Below, one piece after another: positions 1-8,073 of a DNA stretch of 64,000 bases (positions within the stretch are counted from its first letter, which is position 1; each line of letters begins with the position of its first letter). The notes below the pieces were generated by a model. That model worked only from the letters and a program-made list of their open reading frames with translations. It made no database searches and was not told the DNA's origin. Source of the stretch: Oscillospiraceae bacterium (lineage in GTDB: Bacteria > Bacillota > Clostridia > Oscillospirales > Ruminococcaceae); assembly GCA_017465665.1 (NCBI GenBank), contig JAFTVU010000003.1, positions 1 to 64,000 of the forward strand. The letters run 5' to 3'. A program made the position numbers and the translations under genes.

Positions 1-14
1 ATAATATTTTTCAG

Positions 15-195
15 CCCATACGCAGTGTCAGGTCTTCCGGCTTGGAATCATACGCGCTCTGCCGGCCTTACCACGGGATGACCCTCAGTGACCCGACCTT
101 AGTCTCTGACCTAAACGCAGCTTCCTCACGGCAGCGGGGACTGCTGCGGAATTTCACCGCATTCCGTTTTGCCGCCTGCAAAATGAACCAAAATA
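15..195 (-). promoter_or_regulatory. Cobalamin (B12) riboswitch
   Basis: Read on the minus strand, this segment contains the conserved cobalamin aptamer core: GCGGTGAAATTCCGC followed by GCAGTCCCCGCTGCCGTGAGGAAGC (given here in two parts), and then the B12 box AAGCCGGAAGACCTGAC near positions 27-43. The aptamer begins a few bases after the predicted start point of the sigma-A promoter at 196-224, so the RNA starts essentially at the riboswitch. The regulated gene lies beyond the left edge of the window; B12 transport or B12-dependent enzymes are usual targets of this class. The family call is from established consensus, the target is unknown. Confidence 0.93.
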
Positions 196-224
196 ATTAT
201 ACAGCAATACTCCAATAAAGTCAA
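196..224 (-). promoter_or_regulatory. Sigma-A promoter of the cobalamin riboswitch transcript
   Basis: Minus strand: -35 TTGACT at 219-224, 17-base spacer, -10 TATAAT at 196-201. It starts transcription about seven bases downstream, directly in front of the B12 aptamer. It is immediately preceded by the terminator of the PPTase operon. Confidence 0.8.
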
Positions 225-226
225 TA

Positions 227-256
227 AAGCCGCGGCAGGAACATCCGCCACGGCTT
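227..256 (-). terminator. Hairpin at end of PPTase operon
   Basis: Inverted repeat AAGCCG (227-232) / CGGCTT (251-256) with further GC pairing inside, just after the PPTase stop codon. The trailing T-tract on the minus strand is short, so termination may be imperfect. The -35 element of the next promoter begins within five bases. Confidence 0.55.
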
Positions 257-266
257 CGTTGTAATA

Positions 267-884
267 TTAAAATCGTTTCAGCAGCTCCGAGAGCTCCATC
301 ACTGTGATATTCGCCTCGGCTGCGCCTTTTCCTGCCGCACCGACAAAATATGCGCCCGCTTCAAAGCAGGTGACATCAGGCAGCAGCGTTGTATCCGCAC
401 CGCGCAGGTCTGTGGCTATTCCTAAGCCTGTACGCTTCAGGAACGCTTCTTTTTTCACCCAGATGCGGATGATATCCCCGCCGCTCTCTGCTATGGAACG
501 CTCGTTTTCGCTCAGCACACGGGAACGCATATTTTCACTGACCTTGCGATCCCTGCGCTCGATATCAACGCCTATATCCTCTGTGCCGTCAGCGAATGCA
601 GCACACACCGCTCCCTTTGTATGAGAAAGCGAAAACTGCACTGCTCCGCCTTTAAGGTACGGCTTACCGTGAGCGCCTTTTTCAAAAGCTACCTTTTCAA
701 ATGGTATGCCTGCTCTGCGCGATAGCTCTGAACGCACCAGAAGCCCTGCTACCAACGACTGTACTTTCTGTTCATCGTTGCGCTTTCTAAGAACAGCATC
801 CTGCCTCGGCTTACTGACGCAATGCAGATAGCGCTCGACATCAGCGAACTGTACACCAGCCGTTTCAATAACTATTATGTCCAA
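267..884 (-). CDS. 4'-phosphopantetheinyl transferase, Sfp type
   Basis: Transfers the phosphopantetheine arm of coenzyme A to a carrier-protein serine. Family motifs are present in order: FSLSHT at about residues 84-89, the metal-binding GVDIE at 105-109 and WVKKEAFLK at 142-150. A TTG start at 884 is preferred because GGGAGG lies six bases upstream. An in-frame ATG at 932 would add 16 residues, has no clear ribosome site and would overlap the preceding gene. About 205 residues fits the Sfp group. It is the last gene of an SGNH-Rsm22-PPTase run. No polyketide or peptide synthetase is visible nearby, so the substrate carrier is unknown; it could be a secondary-metabolite carrier or an accessory ACP. 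Confidence 0.88.
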   Translation of the reverse strand: MDIIVIETAGVQFADVERYLHCVSKPRQDAVLRKRNDEQKVQSLVAGLLVRSELSRRAGIPFEKVAFEKGAHGKPYLKGGAVQFSLSHTKGAVCAAFADGTEDIGVDIERRDRKVSENMRSRVLSENERSIAESGGDIIRIWVKKEAFLKRTGLGIATDLRGADTTLLPDVTCFEAGAYFVGAAGKGAAEANITVMELSELLKRF

Positions 885-918
885 AATAGTCCTCCCGTAT
901 ATCGACTGCCTCTTGCCT

Positions 919-1872
919 TTATTCCTCTGCAAAGCTGTCTCCGCTATCGGATTTCCTTGCCGCTTTAAAAAGCGGGCTCTTTTTTGTCACCATTTTATCT
1001 GAGATACCCTGTTCTGTACACAGCTTCAGAGTTATCTTTCCACTCTCTATCTTAGGGTGACGCAATATCCTTGCTCTGCCCTCGCATTCTCTGCGCGACA
1101 CTGCAAGAAAACAGAACTTCTCATCCTCATAAGGTGCATCTCCACCCTTGAGCTGCTTGTGCAGCTTGGTTCTCGCCACTCTTGCCGTGAAATGGCACCA
1201 GTCATCCTCAGGGAGCACGCACTCGCCGTTATGAGGACACGGTGCAGCTATATATCCACCCTCGCTCAGCAGGAACTTTCTCGCCTCTCTAAGCTGAGAA
1301 AAGCCCTCGGGCGTTCCCGGCTCGATTATCAGCAGCAGCTTGTCTGTACTGCGCCACAGCTTCATAAGCGCCGCTTTTCTTGCGGACGACGTAAGCTCGT
1401 TCAGGCAATATGAGGATATAACAAGGTCCGCCTGCTCCGATATTTCAGCGGAGGAAATATCCCTTTTTATCCACTTTGCGTCTATACCGCGAGCCTGCAT
1501 GAGCTGCTTTCCGAGAGCCATCATGCTCTCCTCACGCTCAAGGCAGGTGATATTATCACAATCCGTAAGCAGCTCAGCAGCATGGCTTGCCGCTCCTGTA
1601 CCTGCGCCTACATCAAGTATGGATGTGATGTCCTCGTCAAAGCATTCAAGCGTAAGCTCCAGCGCTCTGCTCACCGCACCAAAGGTAGCAGGCATTCTCA
1701 CCGCCGCATAGGCCAGAGTATCACGGGCATTATTGACAAGACTCTTTCCTGCGCCGCTCTCACTGCGGTAACGCTTGGAAATACCCTCAGCGGAAGCGGT
1801 CATCGCCTTTATATCCTGGCCAACCGCCATCTGCTCTATTGCATAGCGAAGCTCGGATGGGAACTCCATCAA
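919..1872 (-). CDS. Rsm22-family SAM-dependent methyltransferase (small ribosomal subunit associated)
   Basis: The SAM-binding loop LDVGAGTG is at residues 86-93, followed by a post-loop acidic residue and an IEPGTP motif typical of the Rsm22/METTL17 group. A late cysteine cluster (CPHNGEC, then C-x7-C) matches the Fe-S-binding cysteines known in that family. Family members act on, or bind, the small ribosomal subunit; the exact base modified here is not known. The start is TTG at 1872 with GGAG eight bases upstream; ATG at 1869 is the next codon and equally possible. It is tightly linked to the SGNH hydrolase gene upstream (12 bases). A small-subunit maturation role is inferred from the family. 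Confidence 0.8.
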   Translation of the reverse strand: MMEFPSELRYAIEQMAVGQDIKAMTASAEGISKRYRSESGAGKSLVNNARDTLAYAAVRMPATFGAVSRALELTLECFDEDITSILDVGAGTGAASHAAELLTDCDNITCLEREESMMALGKQLMQARGIDAKWIKRDISSAEISEQADLVISSYCLNELTSSARKAALMKLWRSTDKLLLIIEPGTPEGFSQLREARKFLLSEGGYIAAPCPHNGECVLPEDDWCHFTARVARTKLHKQLKGGDAPYEDEKFCFLAVSRRECEGRARILRHPKIESGKITLKLCTEQGISDKMVTKKSPLFKAARKSDSGDSFAEE

Positions 1873-1884
1873 CCTATCAGCTCC

Positions 1885-2649
1885 TTAAAAATAGTTGTTT
1901 CTGATCTCCTTTGCGGCAAATCTGCCCTCAAGCTGCTGTCCGTTCTCCTTGGGGTGCAGACCATCGCGCAGATATCTGCCCTCGCCGTCCAGCACCTCGA
2001 ACTTCTCACATATACCGCAATTGCTGTAGCAATCTATCATCTGAACAGACATTCCCTGACACATTCTGCGCATGATGCCAAGCTGCTTTTCTGTTTTGGC
2101 ATTGTGCTCGGGATTTGCAGTCTGGAGAGGAGTCATAACAAAAACGCGGCATTCGGGATACTTCTCCTGTATCATCTGAATGCACCAGCGCATAGCGCCT
2201 GCCTCTGTAAACATATCGATATTATCGTTGTTTTCAAGACTCTTTCCTGTGAGCGCCTTTTCGGGATCTCCGAAATGATCCTTGTCATCATTCGTACCCA
2301 TAGCAAACACGAAGATATCGGGAACGGGATGCTCGCCGCTTTCTACCTCTGCAATAAATCTCTGTATATGTACCACAGCGCAGTTATTCATGCGCTTCTG
2401 CATCTCTTCCGCATCATCAGTGGGCAGCCAGCCGTCGCTGATACCTGCAAAGTCAGGCGCACCGAAATCCTGTGTGGTAACGCTCTTTCCGTTTACATCC
2501 ACAGTGCGCTTGTACCATACCGCACTTCCTACCGCCACATTGTGATGCGACTTCATCTTAAGCTCATTGAAAACGTGATAAGACCACTGATTTCCGGCAG
2601 TGATACTGTCACCGTCAACGCCCAGATTCAACTTTTCAAATCTATCCAT
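1885..2649 (-). CDS. SGNH/GDSL-family hydrolase
   Basis: A 254-residue, apparently cytoplasmic protein without signal peptide. Block I GDS is at residues 13-15 with the nucleophilic serine, block III GTND at 118-121 and block V DGLHP near 229-233 supplying Asp and His. These define an SGNH esterase/lipase fold. The substrate is unknown; acyl or acetyl esters are typical. It is the first gene after the promoter at 2681-2709 and probably heads an operon with the Rsm22 and PPTase genes. Confidence 0.82.
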   Translation of the reverse strand: MDRFEKLNLGVDGDSITAGNQWSYHVFNELKMKSHHNVAVGSAVWYKRTVDVNGKSVTTQDFGAPDFAGISDGWLPTDDAEEMQKRMNNCAVVHIQRFIAEVESGEHPVPDIFVFAMGTNDDKDHFGDPEKALTGKSLENNDNIDMFTEAGAMRWCIQMIQEKYPECRVFVMTPLQTANPEHNAKTEKQLGIMRRMCQGMSVQMIDCYSNCGICEKFEVLDGEGRYLRDGLHPKENGQQLEGRFAAKEIRNNYF

Positions 2650-2680
2650 AAGCTACCTCACAAAAAATAATATATATTTT

Positions 2681-2709
2681 ATTTTAATATAAAATCGCTC
2701 ATTTGTAAA
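2681..2709 (-). promoter_or_regulatory. Sigma-A promoter for SGNH-Rsm22-PPTase genes
   Basis: Minus strand -35 TTTACA (2704-2709), 17-base spacer, -10 TAAAAT (2681-2686), with a GTGAGG ribosome site before the ATG at 2649. No terminator is seen between the radical SAM gene and this promoter, so some read-through is likely. Confidence 0.65.
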
Positions 2710-2716
2710 GAGGTTT

Positions 2717-3589
2717 TTACAAAACTCCGCTGAGATCGAATTCAGGAGTATATTCCTCCTTTGCCGAGCTGCGCTCCTGCATAAATCCGTCCAGTCCCAC
2801 ATCCAGCACTGTATCCAGCACCTTATTATACTCAAATGTGGTTATCCTGCGGTTCATGCGAGGGTGCTCCTTTGCCTTGTAAAAGGGTGTGTACTGGCTC
2901 ATCAGGCTGAAAAGGATATCCTTGCCGAAGCGCTTGCCGAGCTGCTTTACTATCTCCACCGAATCCTTGTAAAGATACGGCAGGACAAGATGGCGTACCA
3001 CTGTACCTTTTTTCAGCAGGCCATCCTCAAGCTGCGGCTTCCCTGTCTGTCGAAGCATCTCAGCCACCGCATCCATTGCAGTTTTGAAGTAATGCGGTGC
3101 AGCCGACAGCTTCGCCGCCTCCTCGGAAAAATACTTCACATCGGGCAGATAAATATCGATATATCCATCAAGCAAGAGTAAAGTTTCAACGCGCTCATAA
3201 CCGCCGCTGTTATACACTATCGGGATATGCAGACTGTCACCCGCGATATCCAGCGCCTCGATTATCTGCGGTACGAAGTGCGTGGGATTGACGAGATCGA
3301 TATTATGCGCGCCCTGATCCTGAAGCTCAAGAAATATCTCAGCAAGCCTTTGTACCGTGATATCCGCGCCCTTGTTCTCTGCGCTTATATCATAGTTCTG
3401 GCAATAAATGCACCGCATAACACAGCCCGAAAAGAACACCGCGCCGCTGCCGTTCGTTCCGCTTATGCAGGGCTCTTCCCAATGATGGAGCATAGCCTTG
3501 GCTATCCTCAGCCTATCTCCCGCACCGCAGAAGCCTGCCGCCGCGCGTCTGTCAGCTCCGCACATACGCGGACAGAGAGTGCACCCCAT
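2717..3589 (-). CDS. Radical SAM protein, PflX/PflA-like (COG1313 type)
   Basis: The SAM-cluster motif C56-x3-C60-x2-C63 is followed by QNYDIS, as in pyruvate-formate-lyase-activase homologues. An N-terminal cysteine set at residues 3, 6, 10 and 21 suggests an additional metal or Fe-S site, as in the PflX-like group. The ATG at 3589 is chosen because GAGGAGG lies five bases upstream; an upstream in-frame ATG lacks a ribosome site and would add 30 unrelated residues. Family members generate a 5'-deoxyadenosyl radical, but the substrate of this subgroup is unknown. It lies downstream of an unknown membrane-anchored protein in the same direction. Confidence 0.8.
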   Translation of the reverse strand: MGCTLCPRMCGADRRAAAGFCGAGDRLRIAKAMLHHWEEPCISGTNGSGAVFFSGCVMRCIYCQNYDISAENKGADITVQRLAEIFLELQDQGAHNIDLVNPTHFVPQIIEALDIAGDSLHIPIVYNSGGYERVETLLLLDGYIDIYLPDVKYFSEEAAKLSAAPHYFKTAMDAVAEMLRQTGKPQLEDGLLKKGTVVRHLVLPYLYKDSVEIVKQLGKRFGKDILFSLMSQYTPFYKAKEHPRMNRRITTFEYNKVLDTVLDVGLDGFMQERSSAKEEYTPEFDLSGVL

Positions 3590-3642
3590 ATTTTCCTCCT
3601 CGCAATAAATTCCCAAACAAGAAGTTCGGGAATTTAAAGTAT

Positions 3643-4419
3643 TCAGTTTCTTTCCTTTACGGTAATGTTGCGTACGCACTCATAAGCAGGAACGAACCAG
3701 CCATCATCATTATGAGCCACCTGCATATTCACCGCCAGCACGCCGTTATCCACATGGGTGAAATTAAGCGGACTTTCAGCCACTACATCATAAGTGAATA
3801 CCAATGTAACATCCGCAGGGATCTCGGCAGTACCCTGAAATATGAATCTGAAGCTGTCGCAATCCTCAAATGCAAAGGAAGCAGTAGAATCCTTGTCCTG
3901 AAGTATGGGAGCAATAGTCTTTTCACGCTCTACCAGCTTATCCTCCTGCCCCTTCTCCACTTCATAGATGTTTTCGGCGGAGATCATCACACCATTTCTC
4001 ACGACCGCACTGAGACGGAGATTTTCGTAAGTATAATCAGGCTCAACAGGTCTGCCCTTTGAATCTATGCCGTTATAAATACTGCCCTCTACCACATAGG
4101 TGGTGGTATCTATCTGCTCTGTGCTGATATTGAATACAGGCGCATAGATGACGCTCTGATACTTCGCCATTATCTCTGTTATCTCATCAACGGATACAGA
4201 CTCGCCATCGGACGCATTTACAGTATCAACTATCTCCGATAACGTTTCATTTGCGCTGTAATCGGTTATGTAGACACGGGTAACGGATGTACCGTTCTCC
4301 ACGTTGTTCTTGATATCTCCGCAGAATACCATCTCCTGTGCGGTAAGCATGAGCACCAGATAGACTCCGAGCGCTCCGATAAGCAGCACTGTCAGCACTA
4401 TTCCAATAACTATCTTCAT
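3643..4419 (-). CDS. Membrane-anchored protein of unknown function
   Basis: 258 residues. An uncleaved-looking hydrophobic N-terminus (about residues 3-27) is followed by a soluble extracytoplasmic domain with alternating beta-type segments and many acidic residues. I recognise no family. It sits between the FkbM gene and the radical SAM gene with short gaps, in the same direction, so cotranscription with the EAL-HDOD/FkbM pair is likely. A possible extracellular partner of those genes is speculation. Confidence 0.6.
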   Translation of the reverse strand: MKIVIGIVLTVLLIGALGVYLVLMLTAQEMVFCGDIKNNVENGTSVTRVYITDYSANETLSEIVDTVNASDGESVSVDEITEIMAKYQSVIYAPVFNISTEQIDTTTYVVEGSIYNGIDSKGRPVEPDYTYENLRLSAVVRNGVMISAENIYEVEKGQEDKLVEREKTIAPILQDKDSTASFAFEDCDSFRFIFQGTAEIPADVTLVFTYDVVAESPLNFTHVDNGVLAVNMQVAHNDDGWFVPAYECVRNITVKERN

Positions 4420-4442
4420 AGTCTGTCCTCGTTTCGTCTAGA

Positions 4443-5522
4443 TTAAATGCAATACAGGTTTGTATCCCAATCGGGAATGTATGCATGATGTCTGAGATAC
4501 AGCTTATACCTCTTGTTGATAGAGGCTATCTGAAGCGGTATCGCAAACATATCCTCATTTCTGTGATAAAGTGCCACATTAAGACGCGGCTTAAAGCTCT
4601 GGAGCGTCTGCTTTGAGCCGTTTATCGCCTGCTGCTCGCTGCCCTCCACATCATACTTTATCAGGGTGGCCTCGCCGCCCTGCAGCATGTGGTCAACGCT
4701 CATCATCTTTACTTCTCTGCCGCGCTTCACAGTGCCGCTGTCCACCTTGGAGCTCCTGCCTGCTCGCATACTGAACATCATGGTAGTTTCACTGTCCCAT
4801 GCGCCGCAGTTGTACGCTTCAAGCAGACCTGAGCCGATCATATACAGACGGCGCTTGAGCTTTTCGTAGTTCTTGTGATCAGGCTCCATAGCATACAGCT
4901 TACGGAACTGCATGGAGGTCTCGTTAAGGAACTCCACCAACGTATCTCCGTTATATGCGCCGAGATCCACATATATCTCCTCCGTGCCGACATTCAGAAG
5001 ATCGAACATCTCCTCACGGGGAGTCTCACACTGCTTCAGCAGCAGAATATCACCACTGAGCTTATAGCGGATAACATTCTCAAAAACCTTTCTGGACTGC
5101 TCATCCGCCAGCATATCATATACCGACTTCAGCTCCTTATAATGCTCCCTTGCATATTCCAGAGTAAAAAGTCCATCGCCTACAACTGGCACATTCGGAG
5201 CATAAAGCTCGTGCTTTTCCGCCATAGCATATATTCTTTCCATGACATCGGGCATCTGAGTGCCGAAGCATACAAGGATGATAAAATCATCACCGTACAG
5301 CTCCTCTATCTCGCTGAGCTTCTTCACGCGTATACCCATGAAGCTGTGACCACGCACAAATTCATCGCTCGCCATTATATCATCGACCTCTACGCCGATA
5401 TCATCCAGCACAGCGCGTATCTTCTCTGCGCCATCTCCCATGCCGTAAAGCACTATCTTTTTATCCGTCTGCTGAAGATGATCCCACAGACAGGTATTTA
5501 TCGAATCAAGAAAAAAAGCCAT
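4443..5522 (-). CDS. FkbM-family methyltransferase with N-terminal nucleotide-binding-like domain
   Basis: The SAM-binding motif VDLGAYNGDT is at residues 185-194, and IKYDVEGSEQQAI matches the FkbM signature. These enzymes usually O-methylate sugars or natural products. Residues 24-35 (VLYGMGDGAEKI) form a Rossmann-like glycine-rich start, as seen in fused sugar-modifying proteins. The gene begins 14 bases after the EAL-HDOD stop codon and is probably cotranscribed with it. Its place next to the flagellar operon makes flagellin-glycan methylation an attractive but unproven role. Confidence 0.75.
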   Translation of the reverse strand: MAFFLDSINTCLWDHLQQTDKKIVLYGMGDGAEKIRAVLDDIGVEVDDIMASDEFVRGHSFMGIRVKKLSEIEELYGDDFIILVCFGTQMPDVMERIYAMAEKHELYAPNVPVVGDGLFTLEYAREHYKELKSVYDMLADEQSRKVFENVIRYKLSGDILLLKQCETPREEMFDLLNVGTEEIYVDLGAYNGDTLVEFLNETSMQFRKLYAMEPDHKNYEKLKRRLYMIGSGLLEAYNCGAWDSETTMMFSMRAGRSSKVDSGTVKRGREVKMMSVDHMLQGGEATLIKYDVEGSEQQAINGSKQTLQSFKPRLNVALYHRNEDMFAIPLQIASINKRYKLYLRHHAYIPDWDTNLYCI

Positions 5523-5536
5523 TTCAACCTCTTATA

Positions 5537-6751
5537 TCAGAGCATCTTCAGATCTTCCGATTCCTTTACGCACTGAACGAATGCATCGGATATCTTGGAT
5601 CTGTCAAGATTATACAGCAGAGAAATACGGTCAACATTCTCCCAGTTACCTTTCTCATAGCTGTATGCAAGATTATAGACATCACTGTAGATCCCGCCTC
5701 TTCCCAGCAGACCGTTCTTGATGTCATCCGTCAACGGAAATTCCTGAAGCGTACGCTCAAGATTACTTGTACCGCAATGATCCAGCATGGAAAGCAGACC
5801 CATAAGATAATACGAATCAGCGTCCTTCGCAGCCTGGGGTATCATCTTTGCTATGTTGCGGCAGAACTTAGCCATGACAAGAGAAAGCCTCATCATCTCA
5901 ACATTGTCATTACGGGTAATGCGCTGCATTCCCATAAGATATATCCATTCGCGCAGGTAATCGAGACCCAGGATAACAAGCGCCTGATTTATAGACGATA
6001 CCCTGTTACGGACACCGAAATAAACCGAATTGATAAGTCTCAGCAGACGCTGGCACATAGCGGTATCTCTGGAGATCACCTCAACGATATCGCTTATCTC
6101 AGGCTCCTCCTGGGATACCAGCTGCATCACCTGCATGAAATTGGTAGTAAGCGGTGCAAGACTGCTCTTGGACATTATAGTGGGACGTGCGAAATAATAG
6201 CCCTGTGTAAAGGTGCAGCCTAACCTTTTTGCGTATTCATACTCCTCAACAGTTTCTATCTTTTCGGCAAGGATTATCTTGTTGCAATAACGGCAGACAT
6301 ACGCAGTTTCCTCTATCTTATTCTGAGGTATGCGAAAATCTATCTTCACGATATCACCGATCTGGAACAGCTCGCTGTATGTACTGTTATATTCAAAATC
6401 ATCCAGAGCAAGAGTATATCCGCGCTCCTTCAGATCCTGACAAGCATCCACAAGCTCGCTGTCTATCATGAGATTTTCCAGCACCTCTACAACAACGATA
6501 TCCGGAGATATCATTTTCGGCACGCCGCGCTTGAGCAGATTTCCCGTAAAATTGATGAACGCCTTTCCGCCGCCGATAATATCACGGATATCCAGCCCGA
6601 AGAACGCATTGGTCACCACATCAGCAGTGGATTCATCGCCGTTCGTGCCGTTGTATATATTCTGTTGTCCATTGCTGCGGTACAGCAGTTCATAGCCATA
6701 TACCTGATTTTCATTATCAAATATCGGCTGCCGAGCCATATAAACATCCAT
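5537..6751 (-). CDS. EAL-HDOD signalling protein (YuxH/CdgJ type)
   Basis: 404 residues. The N-terminal EAL-like domain starts MARQPIFD, and its signature is ELLYR at residues 21-25 instead of EALxR, so cyclic-di-GMP hydrolysis is doubtful. From about residue 200 an HDOD domain follows, with motifs of the type DTAMCQRLLRLINS and SSINQALVILG. Proteins of this architecture regulate motility, for example CdgJ. Its own sigma-A promoter lies at 6810-6838, and it is separated from the flagellar operon by a strong terminator. It is therefore expressed independently of sigma-28 but genetically linked to flagella. A degenerate cyclic-di-GMP receptor role is inferred. Confidence 0.87.
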   Translation of the reverse strand: MDVYMARQPIFDNENQVYGYELLYRSNGQQNIYNGTNGDESTADVVTNAFFGLDIRDIIGGGKAFINFTGNLLKRGVPKMISPDIVVVEVLENLMIDSELVDACQDLKERGYTLALDDFEYNSTYSELFQIGDIVKIDFRIPQNKIEETAYVCRYCNKIILAEKIETVEEYEYAKRLGCTFTQGYYFARPTIMSKSSLAPLTTNFMQVMQLVSQEEPEISDIVEVISRDTAMCQRLLRLINSVYFGVRNRVSSINQALVILGLDYLREWIYLMGMQRITRNDNVEMMRLSLVMAKFCRNIAKMIPQAAKDADSYYLMGLLSMLDHCGTSNLERTLQEFPLTDDIKNGLLGRGGIYSDVYNLAYSYEKGNWENVDRISLLYNLDRSKISDAFVQCVKESEDLKML

Positions 6752-6809
6752 CGATGTGCTTCACCTTTCACTGTTAAAAAGTTACGTCTGCATAATTATT
6801 CGTATTATA

Positions 6810-6838
6810 ATTATACACTAAATCGCCTGTTTTTTCAA
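6810..6838 (-). promoter_or_regulatory. Sigma-A promoter of EAL-HDOD gene
   Basis: Minus strand -35 TTGAAA (6833-6838), exactly 17 bases, -10 TATAAT (6810-6815). The predicted leader is about 55 bases with an AAGGTG ribosome site. The rest of the 6752-7076 gap holds this promoter and the terminator described next. Confidence 0.85.
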
Positions 6839-6940
6839 GCACTGTACAAAAGTTTTAAAATACTGTCACAATTTCGTTAGATTTGCACAACATTTGTGTT
6901 TTATCTTTGTATGTAGAAAAGAAATATTTGATGATATTCA

Positions 6941-7058
6941 CAAAAATAAAAACCGCCGAAAAAGGACCTGCGAGACTAAGCATATCCAAATTCAGCCTGC
7001 GGCAGATAAATCGGATATGCCATGTCAAAGCCCCCTGCGGAGGCATCCTTTCGGCGGT
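6941..7058 (-). terminator. Branched terminator at the end of the flagellar operon
   Basis: Stem arms TCCTTTCGGCGGT (7046-7058) and ACCGCCGAAAAAGGA (6952-6966) pair over 13 bp with a two-A bulge. On the minus strand the stem is followed by TTTTTATTTTT (6941-6951). Instead of a simple loop, about 79 bases lie between the arms and contain two further helices. One is GGATATGC (7013-7020) with GCATATCC (6980-6987). The other is a short GC-rich hairpin with a GCA loop around 7030-7044. It is an intrinsic terminator closing a multi-branched RNA. Confidence 0.75.
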
Positions 7059-7076
7059 ATGTTGGCTTTTTTAGCA

Positions 7077-7562
7077 TCAGAGGTTTTTATTCAGCGACTG
7101 TCCTGTTGCCCTTCCGACAACTGCGCTGTTATAATAGCCTATCTTCTGCTTGGTCTGCTTGAGCTGCTCAAGCTCCTTGCGGGAATCAATATGCTGATTT
7201 CTGAACTGTCCCGAAATGACCTTATCCTTATCGAGGATACGCTGCTTGCTTATGGATATATTCCTTTGAACGAGCTGTATCTCCTTATGGATATCGTCAA
7301 GGGGCATATTCACATAACTGCCGTTCACAAGCGCTCTGAGAAGCGCACGCTCCTCATTCTGCTCCATATCGATAACGCTTTCAAGGCGCTGCTTCAGCTC
7401 CTCCAGCCTGTCGATAAGCTCATTGCGTTTGAAAAGCGAGCTCTGCAAAACCTCGAGTTCAGCATTTATCATAGAGTCTGTATGCTTTTCATATTCCTGA
7501 AATGTATCATAGATCTCTCCCAATATGGAAAGTACAGCCTTGCATCCGATCTCCTCTGACAT
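7077..7562 (-). CDS. Coiled-coil flagellar chaperone candidate (FliT-like position)
   Basis: 161 residues, almost entirely charged helix with no membrane segment. It resembles FlgN/FliT-type export chaperones in size and composition, but no diagnostic motif was recognised. Its location after fliD and fliS is where fliT lies in many genomes, and FlgN is encoded separately at 14719-15201. FliT normally caps FliD, so that role is inferred from position. A GC-rich hairpin at about 7590-7621 separates it from fliS without a T-tract, which may reduce its expression relative to fliS. Confidence 0.6.
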   Translation of the reverse strand: MSEEIGCKAVLSILGEIYDTFQEYEKHTDSMINAELEVLQSSLFKRNELIDRLEELKQRLESVIDMEQNEERALLRALVNGSYVNMPLDDIHKEIQLVQRNISISKQRILDKDKVISGQFRNQHIDSRKELEQLKQTKQKIGYYNSAVVGRATGQSLNKNL

Positions 7563-7631
7563 AAATGCATCCCCCTTCTTGGATGATCCGGCGCCCGTCC
7601 CGATTTCAAGACGGACGCCGAAAATATTATT

Positions 7632-8042
7632 TTATTTCTTTGCACTGTTCTGTGCAGCCTGCGCCTCGATCTCTTCCTTAGTCATCTGGCTTATCTGAGT
7701 GAACGCATCACGAAGATCCGCAACCATAGGAATTATCTTCTTGATCTCAGTAGCGTCCTTGCGGATATTCGCTTTCATAGCCTCGTTCTGGAAGAAAACA
7801 TACAGCTGATCGAGATTTTTCGAGATCGGCACCGACATATCCAGCGCGCCTCTCAGTGCGCCAAGAAGCTCCTGAGCTTTGATGAGCGCGTCATTCGCTT
7901 TCATTATGTTGGGAACTTCCTCGATGGCGCAGACTCCGATGGCCAGCTGCTTTTCGATCTCGCTGTACATCTTGATGACCACCTCAACAGGAGTCATAGT
8001 CTGTACCGATTGCTTTTTGTATGTTGAATATGGATTAGACAT
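7632..8042 (-). CDS. fliS: Flagellin export chaperone FliS
   Basis: 136 residues starting MSNPYSTYKKQSV, followed by MTPVEVVIKMYSEIEKQL, the FliS N-terminal signature (N-x-Y-x-x-x, then TPxELxLMLYDG-like). FliS binds the C-terminus of flagellin and prevents premature polymerisation in the cytoplasm. It sits 31 bases after fliD, as in most flagellar operons. No flagellin gene occurs in the window, so FliS must serve one encoded elsewhere. Confidence 0.9.
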   Translation of the reverse strand: MSNPYSTYKKQSVQTMTPVEVVIKMYSEIEKQLAIGVCAIEEVPNIMKANDALIKAQELLGALRGALDMSVPISKNLDQLYVFFQNEAMKANIRKDATEIKKIIPMVADLRDAFTQISQMTKEEIEAQAAQNSAKK

Positions 8043-8073
8043 TATTGTTTCTGCCCTTCACTCTTTCACTGTA

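Noticed and set aside
6952..7058. A cyclic-di-GMP riboswitch between the EAL-HDOD gene and the flagellar operon
   Set aside because: The conserved class I and class II nucleotides are absent on both strands, and the structure ends in a T-tract typical of a terminator.
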